Assembly (NCBI GenBank): GCA_007119795.1
Contig: SKOZ01000022.1
Coordinates: 1-23,401, forward strand
DNA length: 23,401 nt
Source: Planctomycetales bacterium
Lineage (GTDB): Bacteria; Planctomycetota; Planctomycetia; Pirellulales; Thermoguttaceae
Reading direction: 5' to 3'
Numbering within the stretch: the stretch's first letter is position 1; every line of letters starts with the position of its first letter. Both the position numbers and the translations under genes were made by a program. This document shows, piece by piece, positions 7,735 to 14,604 of the stretch. The notes under the pieces were generated by a model. That model did not search any database and had not been told where the DNA came from. It saw nothing but the letters and a program-made list of their open reading frames with translations.

Positions 7735-9072
7735 ATGGCTAGGGACGATTCCATCACCCGGCGCCGGTTCGTTGCCGGCACATCGGGCCTGTTGCTGGCG
7801 GGCACCTGGAACGGGGCGGCAGGGGCGGCCCAGGGCGGCGCCCTCCCCGAGTTGGCGCTGCGTGGCGGCGAACCGCTGGTCCAGGGGGGGACACCGCCAC
7901 TACCTGTTCGGTGGGGAGCGCCGGAGCAGCAAGCCCTCGAAGAGATGCTCCGCCAGGGTTCGCTCTTCTACTGGCAGGGTCCGCAGACCCGCCAGCTCGT
8001 CGAGCGTTTCCGGGAGTTTTGCCCCCTGGAATACGTGCACAACTGCTCCTCCGGCACGGCTGCCATCCATATCGCCGTGGCAGCCTGCGGCATCGGTCTG
8101 GGCGACGAAGTCATCACCTCGCCGATTACCGACATCGGCACGGTGATCGGCATCCTCTACCAGCAGGCGGTGCCGGTCTTCGCCGACCTGGGGGCGAACA
8201 CCTACAACCTGGACGTGGCCGACGTCGAGCGGCGGATCACGCCGAGAACGAAGGCGATCATCCCCGTCCACCTGACGGGCAACCCCTGCGACATGCACGC
8301 CTTGAAGCAGCTCGCCGACCGCCACAACCTGGTGCTCATCGAAGACTGCTGCCAGGCCTGGGGGGCCCACTATCACGGGCAGCCGATCGGCACCGTGGGG
8401 GATTTCGCCTGCTTCTCGCTCCAGAACTCCAAGCACGTCACCTGCGGCGACGGCGGCATGGTCGCCACCAGCGACGAACATTACGGCCCGCTGTTGCAGC
8501 GGTTCGGCGACAAGGGGGCCGGTCGCGGCCTCCGCGAGGGCGGCGGATTCCACGCCTTCGCCACGAACTACCGCATGAGCGAGCCGCAGGCGGCGGTCGC
8601 CGCGGGGCAGTTGACGCGCCTGGAAGCGATTGCCGAGAAGCGGGCCCGGCTGGGCAACCTCTTGACTGAGAGGATTGCCGGCATCCCCGGCATCCAGCCG
8701 CACGAGGTCCATCCCGAGGACCGCGCCGTCTACTGGTTCTACATGTTCCGGATCGAGCCCGAGGCCTTCCGCTACAGCCGCGACGACTTCGCCCGCGCGC
8801 TGCGGGCCGAAGGGGTCTCGGCACACGGAGGCTACATCGGCGTGCCGCTCTACGGCGAGCCGGTCTTCCAGAAGCACGGCTTCTTCGCGGGCCGCTGGCC
8901 GGTCCGCGAATTCGGCTTGACGGAGATGGACTACTCGCAACACCGCTGCCCGGAGGCCGAGGCCATCCTGGCCACCGGCATCCGCGTGACCATCCACGAG
9001 GCGATGACCGAGGAGTACATCCTGGCCGCTGCCGAAGCGATCGAGAAGGTCGCCCGCCACATGGCGGCCTGA
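7735..9072 (+). CDS. Tat-signal DegT/DnrJ/EryC1/StrS-family aminotransferase-like protein (second copy)
   Basis: This is a 445-residue PLP-dependent protein of the same superfamily as its divergent neighbour, but clearly diverged from it. It has a textbook twin-arginine signal (ITRRRFVAGTSGLLLAG, residues 7-23), with likely cleavage around residues 30-33. Core motifs are SSGTAA (105-110), Asp204 in LIEDCCQAWG and the Schiff-base Lys233 in SKHVTCGDGG, so catalysis is plausible. Export of a folded PLP protein is consistent with Tat, which carries folded, cofactor-loaded proteins. Substrate and pathway are unknown, and no nucleotide-sugar dehydratase or epimerase is nearby. The start is fixed by the Tat motif. 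It converges on the methyltransferase gene across a GC-rich hairpin. Confidence 0.9.
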   Translation: MARDDSITRRRFVAGTSGLLLAGTWNGAAGAAQGGALPELALRGGEPLVQGGTPPLPVRWGAPEQQALEEMLRQGSLFYWQGPQTRQLVERFREFCPLEYVHNCSSGTAAIHIAVAACGIGLGDEVITSPITDIGTVIGILYQQAVPVFADLGANTYNLDVADVERRITPRTKAIIPVHLTGNPCDMHALKQLADRHNLVLIEDCCQAWGAHYHGQPIGTVGDFACFSLQNSKHVTCGDGGMVATSDEHYGPLLQRFGDKGAGRGLREGGGFHAFATNYRMSEPQAAVAAGQLTRLEAIAEKRARLGNLLTERIAGIPGIQPHEVHPEDRAVYWFYMFRIEPEAFRYSRDDFARALRAEGVSAHGGYIGVPLYGEPVFQKHGFFAGRWPVREFGLTEMDYSQHRCPEAEAILATGIRVTIHEAMTEEYILAAAEAIEKVARHMAA

Positions 9073-9099
9073 AGCCCCCCTGAGAGAGATCCCGGCGGT

Positions 9100-9126
9100 C
9101 CGGGCCGGGTGCCCAAGCCGGCCCGG
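9100..9126. terminator. Candidate bidirectional terminator hairpin
   Basis: CCGGGCCGG (9100-9108) and CCGGCCCGG (9118-9126) form a perfect 9-bp GC stem with a 9-base loop. It sits between convergent genes, 28 bases after one stop and 13 bases from the other. There is no T tract on either side, so classical intrinsic termination is uncertain. Confidence 0.45.
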
Positions 9127-9138
9127 CCGCAGCCGATC

Positions 9139-9735
9139 TTACTCCTCGTCTTCCATCTTCAGCGGCGTGGTCCAGAGGTAGATCGTGTGCGTGGTTTCGC
9201 GCTCCGACTCCATGGTGACCACTTCGTCCGGCTTCACGCCGCGCATGTCGAAGGCGTGGGAGACGATCCGCGCGCCGGGCTTGAGCTCCTGGAGCTGGGG
9301 AATGAGCTTGACGTTCAGCGACGGGAGCAGGTAGAGGGCGATCACGTCGGCGTCGCTCAGATCGAGCTCGAAGATGTCCGCTTCCTTGATCGTCACCAGA
9401 TCCTCGACTCCCGCCTCGCGGACGTTCTCCAGCGACTCCTCGACCCGCTGCGGGTCGATGTCGACGCCGATGGCCGTGCAGCCGTACTTCTTGGCCGCCG
9501 TGACCACGATCCGCCCGTCGCCGCAACCGAGGTCGTAGAGAAGATCGTCCTCGGTCACCTCGGCCATCTCGAGCATCCGCTCCACGACGTCCTGGGGGGT
9601 GGGGACGAAGTGGACGTCGGGGCGGCGGGCCGGCTCGCGCTCCTGCCCGTCGGAGTAGACGCACTGCGAGGAAATCGAGAGCACGGCCACGGCAGCCAGG
9701 GAGGCCGAGAGGGCCATTTTCGCCAAACGATTCAT
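9139..9735 (-). CDS. Exported class I SAM-dependent methyltransferase-like protein
   Basis: This is a 198-residue protein. An N-terminal signal-like segment (MNRLAKMALSASLAAVAVLS, then ISSQCVYSDG) precedes a Rossmann methyltransferase domain. FVPTPQDVVERML leads into motif I, LLYDLGCGDGR (65-75). The acidic motif II residue is Asp92 in VGVDIDP-like context, and IKEADIFELDL follows. This layout matches the small VPTP-type methyltransferases related to the FAM173/ATPSCKMT lysine methyltransferases. SAM is a cytoplasmic cofactor, so the signal peptide is odd: the protein may stay anchored in the membrane facing the cytoplasm, or use another ligand outside. The Cys at 25 does not make a good lipobox. 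The start at 9735 is fixed by the signal peptide and AAGGAGGAG upstream; a longer in-frame start at 9855 is not supported. Confidence 0.85.
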   Translation of the reverse strand: MNRLAKMALSASLAAVAVLSISSQCVYSDGQEREPARRPDVHFVPTPQDVVERMLEMAEVTEDDLLYDLGCGDGRIVVTAAKKYGCTAIGVDIDPQRVEESLENVREAGVEDLVTIKEADIFELDLSDADVIALYLLPSLNVKLIPQLQELKPGARIVSHAFDMRGVKPDEVVTMESERETTHTIYLWTTPLKMEDEE

Positions 9736-10126
9736 GAGAAGACTCCTCCTTTGGGATTCATCAGAGCGGTCGGAAACCGCCTCGTGCGACCGGCCCGCGG
9801 CATCCACGGACCGTCCCCCCGCCCGCTGGGGATCAAAGCGACCAAGTCTTCCCATTATAGCCCGATGAGAACGAAGGAGACAGGGAACGGGGGAAAGGCG
9901 GATAGGAGGTTGGTGGTGGCCCGGCGAGCCGTAATTCTTACCGATCCCGATGTCTCGTGCCGGGATGTCTCCTCCGCCCCCGCTCCCCCACTCCCCAGTT
10001 CCGTCTTGACTGCGGTTCCCCCGTGGCTCATGCTGACGTCAGCTGTCGCGGGCGGATTCCGCGACGCATACGCCGGGCATTGCGGCTCGGCAACCGAAAC
10101 CCATGCGGGAATCGAAGGAGAGTCTC
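9736..10126. other. Divergent intergenic region, methyltransferase / HzsA-related gene
   Basis: These 391 bases hold no supported gene. A perfect TATAAT on the minus strand (9859-9854) is a candidate -10 for the methyltransferase. Towards the plus gene there is a TTGACT (10006-10011) with only a poor -10 partner, and a strong AAGGAGAG ribosome site before 10127. Confidence 0.5.
9854..9859 (-). promoter_or_regulatory. Candidate -10 box (TATAAT) for the methyltransferase gene
   Basis: A consensus TATAAT on the minus strand stands out in this GC-rich DNA, about 120 bases upstream of the methyltransferase start. No matching -35 is seen 16-18 bases further upstream, so the call is weak. Confidence 0.35.
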
Positions 10127-13100
10127 ATGAGCGGTTTTGCGGCGCGCGGCCGGCCCGTTCGGCTTTCTCTTACGGCTGCGGCCTGTTTGGCCGCCGCCCT
10201 CACGCCGATGGTGGGGCAGGTTCTCGCCGGCGAGCTGCCAGAGAACCTCGCACCCCGCGCCCAGGTCTCGGTCAGCAGCCAGTTCAACGAGGACTACCGC
10301 GGGGAGATCGCCGTCAGCGGCCATGTCCCTTCCGAGTTCCAGCACGGCGGCCGCGACTGGGCCGTGGCGGGCACGCAAGAGGGCTGGTTCGAGCTGCGCT
10401 GGGACGAACCGGTCCAGGTGGGCCAGATCGTCTACTACGCCCGCGTCACCAGCCCCTACATCGAGTGCTTCCGGGACTACGAGGTCTTCGTGGACGACGA
10501 TGCCGAGCCGGCGGTGCGGGGAACGCTGGAACACCGCCGCGGGGCGCAGCGGATCGATGTCCCCCGGCGGCAGGCCTCGCGGCTTCGCATCGAATTCCTC
10601 TCCTCCTACCCCGATTCACCGAATCCCGGGGCGACCCAGATCGCCGTCTACCCCGTCCCAATCACCGACCAGCAGCTTGCCGAGATGGCGATGCCGCCGG
10701 AAGAAAAGACCCCCGAGGCCGAGGCCATGCGCCGGGCGCTAATCACGGGGGACTTCGGCTTCCGCGACATCCTCCTTGTCCATCGCAAGCCGCTCGACAT
10801 CTCGCACGTCTACGTCTACCACGTCGAGGGCTACCGGCCCGGCGGCGGGCTCTACGTCTTCCGGCCCGAGGAGGACGGCGGCACGCTCACGCAGATCTTC
10901 GACGCCGGCGAGGGGATGATCACCACTGCGGATCTCTCCTACGACGGCCGCGAGATCGTCTTCGCTTGGCGCCGCGGCGGGCACATCGCCTCGAACCCGG
11001 TGGCCCACATCGAGGATATCTCGCAGTATCCCGACGAGGAGCACAACTACCAGGTCTTCCGCATCAACATCGACGGCAGCGGCCTGACGCAGTTGACCGG
11101 CGGGACCCAGAACAACCTCGACCCCTGCTGGCTCCCTGACGGCGGCATCGCCTTCATCTCCGACCGCAGGCCCGCCTATGCCTACTGCTGGGTCACCACC
11201 TCGCCGGTCCTCTACCGCATGGAGCGCGACGGCTCGAACCAGAAGCGGCTCTCGGCGAACTATCTCATGGACTTCACCCCCTCGGTGCTCCACGACGGGC
11301 GGATCATCTACACCCGCTGGGAATACGTCGACCGTGCGGCATGCCCCATCCAGAGCCTTTGGACGATCAATCCCGACGGGACGGGACTCGCCGGCTACTA
11401 CGGCAACCGCGTGCTCTCGCCGGGGACCTTCATGGACGCCCGGCCGATCCCCAACACCAACGCCGTAATCGCCACCGCCACGAACCACAACGGCCCCTGC
11501 CGCGGCGGCATCGTGGCCATCGATCCGAGCTGGGGAGCCAACGCCCCGGAAGCCGTCCGCAATCTCACGCCTGAAATCGACATCTACGCGCACGAGATCG
11601 GCGGCGGCCCGTGGGGGAACGGCATGCTGGATACCGGCATCTACGGCACCTACGAAAAGCCGCTGGCCCTCGACGAACACCACTTCCTGGTCTCCAAGGG
11701 AGGCACGATCCAGATCCGCGATTTCGACGCGAACGCCGCTTCGCTCCTCGGACCCCGCGACGGCATGGGCTTCTACAGCCCGCAGCCCATCCGCCCCCGG
11801 CCCGTGCCGCCGCTGCGGACCGGCAGCGTCATGGACTACGACGTTCAGCTTCCCGAGGACGGCAGCGTTTCCGGCAACTGGGCGACGGTCCTTCTGCAAG
11901 ACGTCTACTACGGGCTCGAGCCCGACGTGGCGCGGGGCGAAATCGGCCAGATCGTCGTGGTGCAGGAGGTGGAGAAGAGCACCCATTCGCCCTTCACGAA
12001 TGTGGGGCCCGATGGCCATATGCGAAGCCTCCCGGCCTTCGGCTTCCAGTTCCCGCTGGTCTCGTGCGGGGCGACGTACGCGCCGAAGAAGGTCTGGGGA
12101 TTCGCCGACGTCGCCGAAGACGGCAGCGCGGCCTTCCATGTCCCCTCGGAGGTGCCCATCTATTTCCTGGCCCTCGACCAGGAAGGCCGCGCCGTGCAGC
12201 GGATGCGGACCTTCACGCACCTCATGCCGGGCGAGGTCCAGGGATGCGTGGGCTGCCATGCCGACCGCAACTCCGCCGCGCCGCGGTCGGCCGCCGGCAG
12301 TCCCTTGGCCATGGCTCCCCGGGAGCTGCGCCAGCCGGAATGGGGCGTGAAGGGATTCAGCTACCCCGAGGTCGTCCAGCCGGTTCTCGACCGCCACTGC
12401 GCCGCCTGCCACAACGCCCGCGAGCAACCCGGCGGCGTGGACCTCTCCGGCGACATGACCGACTTCTTCAGCGTCTCCTACGACGTCCTCTGCCGGACGG
12501 GGACCCAGGTCCAGGACGACTGGGCGTGGAACGGCAGCCCGTCCGGGGCGCCGTACGACGATGTCCGCGGCATGAGCCCGTACGTGGAGTGGATTTGGAC
12601 GATCAACGGCGCCGGCCATAACACGCTGGAGATCGCCCCCCGCCGTTTCGGCAGCCCGGCGAGCAAGCTGGCGGAGATCATCCGCAGCGGCCACCCGGAC
12701 GAAGACGGCGTACCCCGCGTGGACGTTCCGGACGAGGACCGCCGCCGGGTCTATCTCTGGATGGACCTCAACATCCCCTACTACGGCACCTCGTCGTCGA
12801 ACCACTTGGCGGAGATCGGCAGCCGCCGCATGATGCCGCTGGACCTCGATGCCGTACTCGCGGACGTCGCCTCCCGCCGCTGTGCGGAATGTCATAACGA
12901 GGGCATCCCGCGGAGGTTCTACACCCGGGTGATGAACCCCGAGCGGAACGACTTCCTCCTCGCGCCCCTGGCCTACGAGGCCGGCGGCACGCAGCGCTGC
13001 CAGCGCGCGGTCTTCACCTCCACCGACGACCCCGACTACCAGGCGATCCTGCGGACCTTCGATCCCATCCACGCCCTGCTCCGCCAGCGCCCCCGCGCCG

Positions 13101-13132
13101 ACATGGAGGGATTCGAGCTGATGTGCGATTGA
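10127..13132 (+). CDS. HzsA-related secreted c-type cytochrome / beta-propeller protein with three CxxCH motifs
   Basis: This is a 1001-residue exported protein. Order of parts: a Sec signal (about 1-34, ending QVLA); a discoidin/F5-8C-like beta-sandwich (about 38-190); a TolB-like propeller (about 240-550) with blades such as NIDGSGLTQLTGG and LPDGGIAFISDR; a region matching the middle domain of hydrazine synthase alpha (about 570-715) ending in the first haem motif CVGCH (707-711); and a C-terminal cytochrome-like part with CAACH (758-762) and CAECH (919-923). Planctomycete genomes carry many such HzsA-related proteins; only anammox enzymes are known to make hydrazine, so hydrazine synthesis is not implied here. 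A periplasmic redox or substrate-binding role is inferred. The start at 10127 was preferred over the in-frame ATG at 10103 because AAGGAGAG sits five bases before it and it begins the signal peptide. Confidence 0.88.
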   Translation: MSGFAARGRPVRLSLTAAACLAAALTPMVGQVLAGELPENLAPRAQVSVSSQFNEDYRGEIAVSGHVPSEFQHGGRDWAVAGTQEGWFELRWDEPVQVGQIVYYARVTSPYIECFRDYEVFVDDDAEPAVRGTLEHRRGAQRIDVPRRQASRLRIEFLSSYPDSPNPGATQIAVYPVPITDQQLAEMAMPPEEKTPEAEAMRRALITGDFGFRDILLVHRKPLDISHVYVYHVEGYRPGGGLYVFRPEEDGGTLTQIFDAGEGMITTADLSYDGREIVFAWRRGGHIASNPVAHIEDISQYPDEEHNYQVFRINIDGSGLTQLTGGTQNNLDPCWLPDGGIAFISDRRPAYAYCWVTTSPVLYRMERDGSNQKRLSANYLMDFTPSVLHDGRIIYTRWEYVDRAACPIQSLWTINPDGTGLAGYYGNRVLSPGTFMDARPIPNTNAVIATATNHNGPCRGGIVAIDPSWGANAPEAVRNLTPEIDIYAHEIGGGPWGNGMLDTGIYGTYEKPLALDEHHFLVSKGGTIQIRDFDANAASLLGPRDGMGFYSPQPIRPRPVPPLRTGSVMDYDVQLPEDGSVSGNWATVLLQDVYYGLEPDVARGEIGQIVVVQEVEKSTHSPFTNVGPDGHMRSLPAFGFQFPLVSCGATYAPKKVWGFADVAEDGSAAFHVPSEVPIYFLALDQEGRAVQRMRTFTHLMPGEVQGCVGCHADRNSAAPRSAAGSPLAMAPRELRQPEWGVKGFSYPEVVQPVLDRHCAACHNAREQPGGVDLSGDMTDFFSVSYDVLCRTGTQVQDDWAWNGSPSGAPYDDVRGMSPYVEWIWTINGAGHNTLEIAPRRFGSPASKLAEIIRSGHPDEDGVPRVDVPDEDRRRVYLWMDLNIPYYGTSSSNHLAEIGSRRMMPLDLDAVLADVASRRCAECHNEGIPRRFYTRVMNPERNDFLLAPLAYEAGGTQRCQRAVFTSTDDPDYQAILRTFDPIHALLRQRPRADMEGFELMCD

Positions 13133-13160
13133 CGCGGTGCTTCAGCGGCGAATTCGCGAG

Positions 13161-13181
13161 CGTGGCCCGGGTGCGGCCACG
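13161..13181. terminator. Candidate hairpin between convergent HzsA-related and aroH genes
   Basis: CGTGGCC (13161-13167) and GGCCACG (13175-13181) form a perfect 7-bp stem with a 7-base loop in the 104-base gap between two convergent genes. No T tract is present, so it is a weak bidirectional terminator candidate. Confidence 0.35.
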
Positions 13182-13236
13182 ACAAGGCGTGCTCCCCCTT
13201 GGCGAGCGAAACGGATCGGACCAAGCGGCCGGCCTC

Positions 13237-13674
13237 CTACCGCCGCGGCCTGGCGTTGTCGTTCAGGTGCGCCTCGATCCAGCTCTCCAACTCTCCCCAA
13301 TCGACAGGGGGGAGCTTGGAGAGGTCCGGCCGGAGCCGGGCCGCATCCTTGATGTAGATGTGGACGACCTGGCCCACCGGCCGGTCGGTGTTCCAGTGGA
13401 TCAGGACCCGCACGCACCGCTCGATGGCTCCAGGCACACCCATCTCGTGGGTACACATCAGGGGCACTTCGAGCCAGCCGAGCTGGCGGGCGGCCAGGGC
13501 GGGAAACTCGGCGTCGAGATCCGCAGTCGTGGAGAAGATGATGCTCGCCACGTCTTCCGGAGAGATGCCGTTCTGGCGGATCAAGAGCGCCAGAAGCTGC
13601 CGGGTGGCCCGGAGGATCTCTTCACGGGTGTTGGCGTCTGCAGTCGTCGCGCCCCGCACTCCCCGGCACGGCAT
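13237..13674 (-). CDS. aroH: Chorismate mutase, monofunctional AroH class
   Basis: This 145-residue cytoplasmic enzyme converts chorismate to prephenate, the entry step to phenylalanine and tyrosine. It aligns by eye along almost its full length with the Bacillus subtilis AroH-type trimeric enzyme. The active-site residues I recall for that enzyme are all present at near-identical positions: Arg7 in RGVRGATT, Phe57 and Arg63, Cys74 and Glu77 in CTHEMG, Arg89 in RCVRV, Tyr107, and Arg115 in LRPDL. A C-terminal extension of about 25 residues ([14 protein letters not shown]) is longer than in the Bacillus protein. The ATG at 13674 has AAGGA upstream. It stands alone, with no other aromatic-pathway gene in the window. 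The neighbouring minus-strand gene at 13828 may share its transcript. Confidence 0.93.
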   Translation of the reverse strand: MPCRGVRGATTADANTREEILRATRQLLALLIRQNGISPEDVASIIFSTTADLDAEFPALAARQLGWLEVPLMCTHEMGVPGAIERCVRVLIHWNTDRPVGQVVHIYIKDAARLRPDLSKLPPVDWGELESWIEAHLNDNARPRR

Positions 13675-13827
13675 CGTCGTCGTCCTTACCGCCAGTCAAT
13701 CGCCTCGGCCAGTACCCACCTGGGTGGTCAGTCGCTGCTGCCCACGAGGATGTACAGTGTAATCGATGCGGCGGCGGTCCGCCATCACCTCCCTCGCTCG
13801 CTTCGAGGCAGCGGATGAGGCGACCTG

Positions 13828-14115
13828 CTACTCCGCAGACTCCTCCAGTCGCTGCCGGTAGGCGTCGCGCTCACGGCGAGTCGCTTCCAGATCGAACATC
13901 AGGTACTTCATGTCGAGCCGGAGTTGGCTCAGGGCGTCCTGGACCAGATTGAGAATGCGGTGCCGCCGCCGCGTGTTCGCCACCACCCGATCCATCACCG
14001 GGGCGATGATCTTGCGGTGCTCGACAGGAAGTTGCTCCAGGACGCTCATGAGGTCGGCGATTTCCGCCGGAAGCTCGCTGACGGTATTCTGGGCAGGCCG
14101 GGCCGGATGGGTCAT
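13828..14115 (-). CDS. Small helical protein of unknown function
   Basis: This 95-residue protein is predicted almost entirely helical: a first amphipathic part (ELPAEIADLMSVLEQL), a basic middle with RRRHR, and a C-terminal coiled-coil-like segment (LMFDLEATRRERDAYRQRLE). There is no signal peptide, membrane helix or metal motif. The start is well supported by AAAAGGAGAT at ideal spacing before the ATG at 14115; the same frame stays open much further upstream but without coding signs. I do not recognise the family. It lies 153 bases upstream of aroH on the same strand and could be co-transcribed with it. Confidence 0.72.
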   Translation of the reverse strand: MTHPARPAQNTVSELPAEIADLMSVLEQLPVEHRKIIAPVMDRVVANTRRRHRILNLVQDALSQLRLDMKYLMFDLEATRRERDAYRQRLEESAE

Positions 14116-14604
14116 GCGCGATCTCCTTTTGCGTCCTCGTCGTTGTCTGGGCTCTTGCGCCGTCATGTGGTGATGTGGTGTTCGCCGATGCGGCGGCGCG
14201 GAACTGGACCCGCATACGAGCATCCGCCGTGCCGGCAGGGCCCGGCAGGAGGAAATACGCCGTAACCATCGAAACAGAAGCACTTTGCGACGCGTAGCCG
14301 CAAGCCGTTCCCGAGCCGCCCGTGGAAAAAACGCCACACATTGGCCTGGAGTGAATCCGAAAAGCGTGTTACAAGGCGGACTTGTGTCGATCGTCCCGCG
14401 CGCGACGCCACGGTGCATTTCGGCAACGCCCCGACCAAGCGAACGGGCGGCGCCGCGATGCCGGTCGCCGCAGGGCGGGTATTCGTCCGTCTTCCCTATG
14501 CGCCCCAGTTGGGCTGGAGTGCGCCCGACCGCTGGACGGCATCCCGAGGATTCAGACGGCCCCGTACCGACGGGCTGCGAGCAGTCACCCGAGCAATCGG
14601 CCCC
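14116..14604. other. Divergent intergenic region before the 920-residue secreted protein gene
   Basis: These 489 bases separate divergent genes. The plus-strand frame of the next gene stays open back to 14341, but the stretch before 14605 is Arg/Pro-rich, lacks family character and would bury the signal peptide, so it is treated as non-coding. No clear -35/-10 pair, riboswitch or repeat was found. The region from 14180 to 14400 is less GC-biased than the genes and is the likeliest place for both promoters. Confidence 0.4.

Noticed and set aside
10739..13072. A 777-codon open frame antisense to the HzsA-related gene
   Set aside because: It lies wholly inside a strong gene on the other strand. 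Its translation is repetitive Val/Asp/Gly/Arg-rich without domain character, as expected from third-position GC bias.
10127..13132. The HzsA-related protein as a true hydrazine synthase subunit of an anammox organism
   Set aside because: There are no HzsB/C-like or hydrazine dehydrogenase genes nearby, the domain order has additions not found in the anammox enzyme, and related proteins are widespread in planctomycetes that do not perform anammox.
14163..14438. A 91-residue open frame on the minus strand with several Cys residues
   Set aside because: It has no ribosome site, no family resemblance and an irregular composition. It lies in the most likely promoter region.
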